Positions 1 through 6,242 of a stretch of 12,720 nt of DNA are shown here, in pieces. The stretch lies in the NCBI GenBank assembly GCA_040877415.1, contig JBBDNV010000172.1, positions 1 to 12,720 on the forward strand. Direction: 5' to 3'. The DNA comes from JBBDNV01 sp040877415. GTDB lineage: Bacteria > Planctomycetota > Planctomycetia > Pirellulales > PALSA-1355. Positions within the stretch are counted from its first letter, which is position 1. The number at the start of each line of letters is the position of its first letter. Both the position numbers and the translations under genes were made by a program. The notes below the pieces were generated by a model, which saw only the letters and a list, made by a program, of their open reading frames with translations, had not been told where the DNA came from and searched no databases.

Positions 1-2
1 CT

Positions 3-692
3 ATGGCAACCCAACGCATCCTCGTCGTCGACGACGAAGAGGATCTGCTGGAACTGGTTCGCTACAACCTGAGCAAGGAGGGATTTCAGGTCCGTTGCGT
101 GGCGACCGGCGAAGCGGCCATCCAGGAGGCCAAAACCTATCTGCCGGACGTGATTCTTTTGGACCTGATGCTGCCGGCGGTCGACGGCCTGGTCGTTTGC
201 AAGACGCTCAAGAGCAACCCCCAGACGCAGCACATCCCCATCGTGATGCTCACCGCCAAGACGGAAGAGGCGGACGTCGTCAGCGGACTGGAATTGGGCG
301 CCGACGACTACATCACCAAGCCCTTCAGCCCGCGCGTGCTGTTGGCCCGCCTTCGCGCAGTGCTGCGGCGTAAAGTCAAGCAAACCACCGACGACGACAC
401 CAGCACGCTCAAGGTGCACGAGCTGGTGATCCATCCCGGCCGGCACGAAGTGCTGTTGCGGGGCCGTGGGGTGGACTTGACGTTCACGGAATTCCGCCTG
501 CTGCAGTTTTTGGCTCGCAAGCCGGGTTGGGCCTTCTCCCGCGGCCAGATTGTCGACGCCGTCAAGGGTGAAGACTATCCGGTGACCCAGCGCAGCGTCG
601 ACGTGCAGGTGGCGGGCTTGAGAAAAAAATTGGGCGACTTGGGTCGCTACATCGAAACGGTGCGAGGGGTTGGCTACCGATTCAAGGAGTAG
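3..692 (+). CDS. phoB: PhoB/OmpR-family two-component response regulator
   Basis: This 229-residue DNA-binding response regulator acts in the cytoplasm, where phosphorylation by its partner kinase switches promoter binding. The receiver domain (about residues 4-122) shows the acidic pair D11/E12, phospho-acceptor D54 in I-L-L-D-L-M-L-P, switch residue T84 in M-L-T-A-K and K106 in T-K-P-F. A winged-helix OmpR/PhoB effector domain (about 132-228) ends in the family-typical R-G-V-G-Y-R-F. Length is normal for PhoB. The ATG lies two bases from the window edge, so its promoter and ribosome binding site cannot be seen, though the protein starts as the family does. The sensor kinase follows after two bases, so the two are an operon. 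PhoB is the best name because the kinase has PhoR architecture (PAS before HisKA), but without pst genes the phosphate role is inferred. Confidence 0.93.
   Translation: MATQRILVVDDEEDLLELVRYNLSKEGFQVRCVATGEAAIQEAKTYLPDVILLDLMLPAVDGLVVCKTLKSNPQTQHIPIVMLTAKTEEADVVSGLELGADDYITKPFSPRVLLARLRAVLRRKVKQTTDDDTSTLKVHELVIHPGRHEVLLRGRGVDLTFTEFRLLQFLARKPGWAFSRGQIVDAVKGEDYPVTQRSVDVQVAGLRKKLGDLGRYIETVRGVGYRFKE
684..689 (+). promoter_or_regulatory. Ribosome binding site of the kinase gene inside the regulator's 3' end
   Basis: AAGGAG lies in the last codons of the response regulator gene, five bases before the ATG at 695. It fixes the kinase start and indicates translational coupling of the two genes. Confidence 0.8.
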
Positions 693-694
693 CC

Positions 695-2461
695 ATGCCA
701 AAACGCCGCCTGCTGTGGCACGTCTTTCCCTCGTACGCCCTGGTGGTAGTCGCCGCGGCCCTGGGCTTCGGCTGGGCGGCGCTCGTGGTCCTGGAGAACA
801 GCTTTCTCGATGCGACCCGTGCTCAGTTACAGGGCCTGGCCGATTTCCTCGACGGTCAATTGGGGCCCGACATTCCGCAAGATCGCCAGGAATTTGCCCG
901 CGTCACCCGCCGGCTCGACGAGGCCTGCGGCGTGCGCATCACGCTGCTTTTGGCCGACGGCCGGGTCGACACCGACAGCCGCGGCCGGCCCGAGGAGCTC
1001 GACAACCAGTTGGACCGCCCCGAAGTCCGCGCGGCACTCTCCGGTGCGGTGCACGACGCCATCCGCTATAACGCGGGTCTGGACGAGCGCGTCCTCTACA
1101 TGGCCGTGCCGTTTTCTCGGAATGACCGCCCTTTTGGCGTCTTTTACCTGTCGACGCCCTTGGGCCGGCTCGACCGCTCGGTGGCGCGCATCGAGGTGTG
1201 GACCCTGGCAGTAGCGCTCGTGCTTGCGGCGCTATGCGTTCCACTGGCGTGGCGCGTGACGCGCGGCATCGCCCGGGCGCTCGCGCAACAGCGCATCGCC
1301 GCTGGCCGGCTGGCCGCCGATCATTGGGGCACTCGCGTGCCGGTCCCCGAGACGCGTGAATTGGCCGAACTGGCCGAAGCCTTCAACCACATGGGCGACC
1401 GCCTCCAGAAACAGATCGCAGTGCTGATTCAACACAACAACGAGCAGAAGGCCGTATTGGCCAGCATGGCCGAGGGCGTGTTGGCTGTCGACAGCCAGGA
1501 GCGGATTATCAGCATGAACCAGGCCTCGGGCAGGCTGCTGGGGCTGGAGCAAGCCCAGGTTCAGGGGCGGCGCCTGCAAGAAGTCGTGCGCAACGCCGAT
1601 CTGAGCCGGTTTGTCAGCCGGGCTTTGACGAATCAGGAGCCGATCGAAGCCGACGTCCTTTTGCACGGCGACCGCGAGCGCGTGATGCAAGCGCACGGCT
1701 CGGCGCTTTGCGACCTGGAGGGACGTCCGATCGGAGCCGTGATCGTGCTGAACGACGTGACCGATTTTCGCAAGTTGGAGCACATCCGCCGCGATTTCGT
1801 GGCCAACGTGTCGCACGAGCTCAAAACGCCGGTCACCTCGATCAAGGGCTTTGTCGAAACCCTCCTCGACGGCGCGATGCGAAACCCGACCGATGCCGAC
1901 CGTTTCCTGCGCATCGTCGCCAAGCAGGCCGACCGCCTGCACGCCATCATCGAAGACTTACTGGCCCTGTCGAAGATCGAGCAGGCCGAGGAGAGCGAGC
2001 ATCTGGCGCTCGAGCCGACCCCGCTGCGCCAAGTCCTGGAAAGCGCCGTCAACGCCTGCCAGACGGCAGCCCGCGACCGGCGAATCCTGGTTAAGCTCGA
2101 TTGCGACGCCGCCCTGACGGCCAACATCAATCCCCCGCTCCTGGAACAAGCCGTCGTGAACCTGCTGGACAACGCCGTCAAGTACAGCGAGCCGGAGCAC
2201 GAGGTGCGCGTCACCGGCGCGGCCACCGACGGCGAAATCACGATCAGCGTGGTTGACACGGGCTGCGGGATCGCCGACGAGCACGCGTCGCGGATTTTCG
2301 AACGCTTCTACCGCGTGGATCGGGCCCGCAGCCGAAAACTGGGCGGCACCGGCCTGGGCCTGGCCATCGTCAAGCACATCGTGCAGGCCCACCGCGGCCG
2401 CGTAACCGTCGAAAGCACGCTGGGCGTCGGCAGCACGTTTACGATTCACCTGCCGAAGTAG
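695..2461 (+). CDS. phoR: PhoR-type sensor histidine kinase
   Basis: This 588-residue inner-membrane kinase would phosphorylate the response regulator encoded just upstream. In order it has: a first membrane segment (about 13-33), a periplasmic sensor region of about 135 residues, a second membrane segment (about 168-187), a HAMP linker (about 187-240), a PAS domain (about 250-355), a HisKA domain with H374 in N-V-S-H-E-L-K-T-P, and an HATPase domain. The HATPase shows N489/N493 in N-L-L-D-N-A-V-K-Y-S, the D521-T-G-C-G-I box and the G-G-T-G-L-G-L-A-I box at about 550-558. All catalytic residues are present and the architecture matches PhoR. The periplasmic loop is larger than the minimal loop of E. 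coli PhoR, so a directly sensed ligand is possible. The start is supported by AAGGAG five bases upstream. Confidence 0.93.
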   Translation: MPKRRLLWHVFPSYALVVVAAALGFGWAALVVLENSFLDATRAQLQGLADFLDGQLGPDIPQDRQEFARVTRRLDEACGVRITLLLADGRVDTDSRGRPEELDNQLDRPEVRAALSGAVHDAIRYNAGLDERVLYMAVPFSRNDRPFGVFYLSTPLGRLDRSVARIEVWTLAVALVLAALCVPLAWRVTRGIARALAQQRIAAGRLAADHWGTRVPVPETRELAELAEAFNHMGDRLQKQIAVLIQHNNEQKAVLASMAEGVLAVDSQERIISMNQASGRLLGLEQAQVQGRRLQEVVRNADLSRFVSRALTNQEPIEADVLLHGDRERVMQAHGSALCDLEGRPIGAVIVLNDVTDFRKLEHIRRDFVANVSHELKTPVTSIKGFVETLLDGAMRNPTDADRFLRIVAKQADRLHAIIEDLLALSKIEQAEESEHLALEPTPLRQVLESAVNACQTAARDRRILVKLDCDAALTANINPPLLEQAVVNLLDNAVKYSEPEHEVRVTGAATDGEITISVVDTGCGIADEHASRIFERFYRVDRARSRKLGGTGLGLAIVKHIVQAHRGRVTVESTLGVGSTFTIHLPK

Positions 2462-2465
2462 GCGG

Positions 2466-2504
2466 GAGGCGGGAGAATGTTTAGCCCGACGCCTTGCTTT
2501 TTTT
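2466..2504 (+). terminator. Weak candidate intrinsic terminator after the kinase gene
   Basis: An imperfect short stem (AGGCG at 2467-2471 with CGCCT at 2490-2494) is followed by a run of seven T at 2498-2504. It starts within about ten bases of the kinase stop codon. The stem is only about five pairs, so this is tentative. Confidence 0.35.
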
Positions 2505-2576
2505 CCCAGAAGCTCGAATCTCCAGAACGCCAGCCAAGATCCGCCGCTGCCCCGACGAATGGTCGACGGACACTAT

Positions 2577-2612
2577 TCGTGGCATTCGCGCGCCACGAGT
2601 CCTACCGTAGGA
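2577..2612. promoter_or_regulatory. Two adjacent inverted repeats upstream of the serine hydrolase gene
   Basis: TCGTGGC (2577-2583) and GCCACGA (2592-2598) form a perfect seven-base inverted repeat around an eight-base centre. One base later, TCCTAC-C-GTAGGA (2600-2612) is a second perfect inverted repeat with six-base arms. Both lie 43-79 bases before the ATG at 2656, in a gap of 194 bases. They could be operator sites or transcript hairpins, and no T run follows. No convincing -35/-10 pair was seen nearby. Confidence 0.4.
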
Positions 2613-2655
2613 GCAATCCCGGTGCATCGCCGGCTGGTGACGGCGAGGATCGATC

Positions 2656-3798
2656 ATGAAAGCATGGCTTCCTTTGTTGGCATTCTGCGGCACGTTATTC
2701 GTGCAGCCGGCCGCGGCGCGCGCCGCTGACGACACGAGCCGGTTCGAACCGCAGCTTACGCCGATACTCGAAAGCGCCGTGCGTGAGCGTCACCTGCCTG
2801 GGCTGGCGTTGGCCGTCGTAGCCGGCGGCAAGATGGTCTACGCACGGGGCTTTGGCGTCAAATCCGTCGACGCACCCGACGAAAAGGTCAGCCCCGAGTC
2901 GCTGTTTCATATGGCATCGGTTACTAAGACATTCGTCGCCACCTCGGTGATGCAGCTCGCCGAGCAGGGCAAAGTTGATCTCGACGCTCCGGTGATCACC
3001 TATCTCCCGTACTTCAAATTGAATGACGCCCGGTTCCGCACGATCACGGTGCGTCAACTTCTGACGCACAGCTCGGGCATGCCGGACGTCGTCGATTACG
3101 AATGGCATAAGCCACAATACGACGGCGGCGCGCTGGAGCGCTATGTTCGCGGCCTGAGCAATCACTCGCTGATTGCGGCGCCGGGCGCCCGGACTCGGTA
3201 CAGCAACATGGCCTACGAGGTGCTCGGCGACTTGATCGCCAAGGTTTCTGGCGAGGAATTCGAGGACTACGTGGCGCGCCATATTCTGCGTCCGCTGGGC
3301 ATGAAACACAGTACGCTGCTCTTGAAAGAGGCCGACCCCGCGCTGCTCGTGCGGCCGCACCGGTTGAATTCCTCGGGCGAGCTCTCCGTCAGCCCGGTGT
3401 TTCCATACAATCGCATCCACGCCCCCAGCTCGACGCTGTATTCGAACGTGGTCGACATGGCCCGCTTTGCAATCGCCAATCTCCAGCGGGGTGAGCTAGA
3501 CGGCACGCGAATCCTGAAGGTGGACACAATCGAGGCGATGTGGGCGCCATCTCGCGGCGGAGAGGTCCCAAATATCGGCATTTGCTGGTTTCTCGGCAAG
3601 TACCGCGATCACCAAAAAGTCAGCCATTCTGGCGGCGATGTCGGCTTTCGCAGCAATCTGGTGTTGCTGCCGCAGCAGAACATCGGCGTAGTTTTGATGA
3701 CCAATTGCGATCGCGCGTCGTTGGGACCGCTGACCGACGCGGCGCTGGATGTCGCGCTAGGCATCGAACCGAAGAGGCCCGCGCACGGAAGCAAGTGA
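2656..3798 (+). CDS. Exported class C beta-lactamase-family serine hydrolase
   Basis: This 380-residue protein belongs to the beta-lactamase/transpeptidase-like fold used by class C beta-lactamases, D-alanyl-D-alanine carboxypeptidases and esterases. A signal peptide covers about residues 1-23 (K2, hydrophobic core, A-A-R-A cleavage region), so it acts outside the cytoplasm. The three active-site motifs are in order: S88-V-T-K91 (nucleophile and general base), Y182-S-N184, and H324-S-G-G327 in place of K-T-G. The H-S-G-G form is common in esterase or peptidase members, so real beta-lactam resistance should not be assumed. GAGGA at 2645-2649, six bases before the ATG, supports the start. Neighbours are an upstream two-component pair on the same strand (194-base gap) and a convergent S41 peptidase, and no operon is evident. 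Substrate is unknown; a cell-wall peptide or ester is likely. Confidence 0.9.
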   Translation: MKAWLPLLAFCGTLFVQPAAARAADDTSRFEPQLTPILESAVRERHLPGLALAVVAGGKMVYARGFGVKSVDAPDEKVSPESLFHMASVTKTFVATSVMQLAEQGKVDLDAPVITYLPYFKLNDARFRTITVRQLLTHSSGMPDVVDYEWHKPQYDGGALERYVRGLSNHSLIAAPGARTRYSNMAYEVLGDLIAKVSGEEFEDYVARHILRPLGMKHSTLLLKEADPALLVRPHRLNSSGELSVSPVFPYNRIHAPSSTLYSNVVDMARFAIANLQRGELDGTRILKVDTIEAMWAPSRGGEVPNIGICWFLGKYRDHQKVSHSGGDVGFRSNLVLLPQQNIGVVLMTNCDRASLGPLTDAALDVALGIEPKRPAHGSK

Positions 3799-3959
3799 GC
3801 GTCGGCTGATTGCGCCGTCGCCGTGCCTTCGTGCTGGACAGCAGCGGCGGCGCTGCGAAATCGAGGTGAAGCACAGCGCCCCTTCGGTTTGCAGGCAGCC
3901 GAGACGGTCAAGCTCGGGATCAAGTCGAGCACAAGTTTGGACGCTCTACAGAGACCGAC
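3799..3959. other. Convergent intergenic region with a GC-rich hairpin
   Basis: This 161-base gap separates the 3' ends of the serine hydrolase (+) and S41 peptidase (-). It contains a perfect six-base stem with a four-base loop, GCAGCG-gcgg-CGCTGC, at 3841-3856, and a weaker one, GCTCG/CGAGC, at 3912-3930. Neither is followed by a T tract on either strand, so a factor-independent terminator cannot be claimed. No gene is supported here. Confidence 0.35.
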
Positions 3960-5345
3960 TCACTTTTTTCGCAGAATCTCGATGGCTTCGTCCAGCGCCA
4001 CATCGCAGCCCTTCGTCAAATCCTCCTTCGAGAAAACGGGAACCTGCACATGGGGTGGAATGCCGGACCCGTCGAACGCCTTGCCGTCTTCGGTGAGGAA
4101 GATTTCGTTGGGCAGTGCGAATCGAAATCCGTTAGGCAACTGTCTGGCGAGCTCGTCGGAGAAAACACCTTGTGTGTTTTCGCCCACGCGCGTCACCTGT
4201 GGAGTCCTGCCCATCAGTGCCATCGTGAAGGTCTCGCCGGCGCTCACGGTATTGCTGCCCGTTAACAGCACAACCTTTCCGTGGAAATGCGGCCGGGTAC
4301 TCACACGAACCCGCGTCTCTTGCGGGTCCGTGAAGCTACTTGGATCGGCCGCATCGTTGCGTGCTTTCTTGGCGAAGGCCGAATAGTCATGGGCCGCAAG
4401 TCTCGATGCAACGGCCACTCCAAGAACATCGGAACCGCCGTAATTGATGCGCAGGTCGATAACCAGACCGTTTAGCGTGTGCGCCTCCGCAAAGACCTGG
4501 TCGAGCGCCTCGTTGAGCGCTTTAAGTTGATTATCAAAACCGCCCGAAGACGCATAGCCGCCGAAGGCCGTAATTCTCAGATAGCCGATCGTCTCGGACA
4601 ACACACCGTAGCCCAGCCGGCCGTTGCACCATGTCTTGAGCTTTTCGCGCGCATAATTGCTTTCGATGATCTCCACAATTCTGCGGTGGGTCTCGTCGGC
4701 AACTTGCTCGGTGGTCTCCCGCCTGCCGCGAAAGCGCCGCTTTTCCACTGCGCCGGTGATGTACGTATGAGCGTCGTGCAGCGGTTCTATCATTGCCTTG
4801 AGAATGCCGAACAATTCATCGGCGGTCATGTCGCTCGTAATCCGGGGCCGATAGGTGTCCCGAACTTCTCGCCAGTTGACGCCGTGCATGGTGAAGAAGG
4901 GATAATGCTCGTCAAACGTGGTCCAAAAGACGTCAAAATTGTGGAGCGGACTGTCGACCGCGGGCTGGCTGCAAGCCGCCGGCGATTCACCAACACGCCG
5001 GAATCCGATGCTGGAAGCGGCCCCTTTGGACAGCATGAACTTGTGGTCCGCGGAATCGCCGGGTTTGACCAAAAAAATCTGCCCTGGCGCTATGGCGAAA
5101 ACGGCTTCGGCGCCCTCGGACGTCATCGCTTGTCGCTTCGCCGTAAACGACGGCAGGCAACTAATGGCCGTAGTCTGTGAGCCTTTGATCTCGTCCCCGT
5201 GGATCTCCAGCAACATGCCGTAGCCATCAGAAACCCACGATCCATCGAGCGAATCCGCTGTTGCCGCTGCGACCGAGAAAGAACCGGCGATCAAGCCGAT
5301 GACGAAACGCCCAGCGACGGCTCGAGCCGATTGGATGGTTGACAT
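3960..5345 (-). CDS. Exported S41-family serine peptidase (tricorn/CtpA-like)
   Basis: This 461-residue protein has an N-terminal signal sequence (about residues 1-30, ending A-A-A-T-A-D). Next comes a beta-rich region (about 31-120) containing D-G-S-W that I do not recognise, a short helical linker (about 135-200), and an S41 peptidase core (about 245-440). Visible catalytic features are S368 and E371 in T-V-S-A-G-E, the following G-E-N-T-Q-G (388-393), and H193 in L-H-D-A-H-T, which matches the histidine motif of tricorn-type members. No PDZ domain is evident. GAAGGG at 5355-5360, nine bases before the ATG at 5345, supports this start; an in-frame ATG ten codons upstream (5375) is a less likely alternative. 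The open frame continues upstream to 5912 only as a shadow of the PfpI gene. Hand counts in 60-base samples gave about 53-62% GC, against about 67% in a sample of the propeller gene. This suggests a different origin. Substrate unknown. Confidence 0.87.
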   Translation of the reverse strand: MSTIQSARAVAGRFVIGLIAGSFSVAAATADSLDGSWVSDGYGMLLEIHGDEIKGSQTTAISCLPSFTAKRQAMTSEGAEAVFAIAPGQIFLVKPGDSADHKFMLSKGAASSIGFRRVGESPAACSQPAVDSPLHNFDVFWTTFDEHYPFFTMHGVNWREVRDTYRPRITSDMTADELFGILKAMIEPLHDAHTYITGAVEKRRFRGRRETTEQVADETHRRIVEIIESNYAREKLKTWCNGRLGYGVLSETIGYLRITAFGGYASSGGFDNQLKALNEALDQVFAEAHTLNGLVIDLRINYGGSDVLGVAVASRLAAHDYSAFAKKARNDAADPSSFTDPQETRVRVSTRPHFHGKVVLLTGSNTVSAGETFTMALMGRTPQVTRVGENTQGVFSDELARQLPNGFRFALPNEIFLTEDGKAFDGSGIPPHVQVPVFSKEDLTKGCDVALDEAIEILRKK

Positions 5346-5596
5346 TCGGAAGAACCCTTCAGCGCAAAGGGCCATTCGACTTGAGGCATTGAAACGCCCG
5401 CCAAAAAAAGCCGCAGAACATGCCATCGGTGTTGGAACCTCAGCGCTGGTCGAGCTCTCTCCTCGCCACAGTATTCGCCTGTCCAAGCGAACTATTGGCA
5501 ACCGTCTTGCGGCGCTTGGCGCCCCGGCGCGCCCCGCTTTCTCGGCCCCTGCGGGTGATTCTGGAACCAGACGTTGGTCAAAATACGCCGGACGCC

Positions 5597-6190
5597 TCAA
5601 TCCGGCCGCCAGGGATACTCGATATAGCGAGCGGTCTTTTCGGCTGTTTCGCGGCCCAGCAGCTTGGCCAGCACGTGAAACGACATGTCGATGCCGGCGG
5701 CCACACCGGCCGAAGTGATGACGCGGCCGTTGTCGACGACGCGCACGTCGTCGCGCACGGTCGTCTGGGGGGCCAGCTCGCGCAGCAGGTCCAGCGCCGC
5801 GTGATGCGTCGTGGCCGAAAGTCCGTCGAGCAGCCCACAGCGGGCCAACAGCAGGGCTCCGGTGCAGACCGACAACACCAGCTCGGCGCTGGCGGCCTGC
5901 CGGCCGATCCAATCGAGCACCGCGTTATTCTTCACCAGTTGGCGCGTCCCCTGCCCTCCGGGGATCACGAGCAAGTCGATGGCCGGGGCGTCGGCAAACG
6001 TGTGTTTGGGAACGACCGAGAAGCCGTTGCGCGCCAAAAGCGGTTCGGCGCTTTTGGCGACGGTGAAGACGTCGAAGGCGCCCGGCGCAACCTGCCGGCC
6101 GGCGACCGAAAACACCTCGAAGGGACCGCAGAAATCGAGCACCTCGACGTCCGGGAAAATGAAGATGCCGACGCTGCGGGTTTTGGCCAT
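5597..6190 (-). CDS. DJ-1/PfpI-family protein, isonitrile hydratase-like
   Basis: This 197-residue cytoplasmic protein has the class I glutamine amidotransferase-like fold of DJ-1/PfpI proteins. Evident features are the opening beta strand S-V-G-I-F-I-F-P, the L-D-F-C-G-P-F-E-V segment (D19), the I-P-G-G-Q-G loop (77-81), and the nucleophile elbow S-V-C-T-G-A with C109 and T110, followed by A-T-T-H-H (126-130). D19, C109 and T110 line up with the Asp, Cys and Thr described for Pseudomonas isonitrile hydratase, which is known family knowledge. An isonitrile substrate here is inference, and a glyoxalase or deglycase-type role is possible. There is no C-terminal AraC domain, unlike many related regulators. 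The start is chosen because the fold begins immediately after it; the frame stays open upstream but only through the neighbour's coding region. No clear Shine-Dalgarno is seen. It follows the propeller-phosphoesterase gene by 52 bases on the same strand and may be co-transcribed. Confidence 0.88.
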   Translation of the reverse strand: MAKTRSVGIFIFPDVEVLDFCGPFEVFSVAGRQVAPGAFDVFTVAKSAEPLLARNGFSVVPKHTFADAPAIDLLVIPGGQGTRQLVKNNAVLDWIGRQAASAELVLSVCTGALLLARCGLLDGLSATTHHAALDLLRELAPQTTVRDDVRVVDNGRVITSAGVAAGIDMSFHVLAKLLGRETAEKTARYIEYPWRPD

Positions 6191-6242
6191 GGTTGATTGT
6201 CCAGATCGCGCGATCCTCCGGCAATGCCGGGGCTGATGGGGG

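Noticed and set aside
2656..3798. An antibiotic-resistance beta-lactamase call
   Set aside because: The family motifs are present, but the third motif is H-S-G-G rather than K-T-G. Many members of this fold are esterases or peptidases.
3799..3959. A bidirectional terminator between the convergent genes
   Set aside because: Hairpins exist but none is followed by a T tract on either strand.
5346..5912. A 189-codon N-terminal extension of the S41 peptidase frame
   Set aside because: Upstream of 5345 the frame has no stop but runs mainly through the PfpI gene in another frame and gives an Arg/Ala-rich, non-domain protein. The signal peptide and Shine-Dalgarno place the start at 5345.
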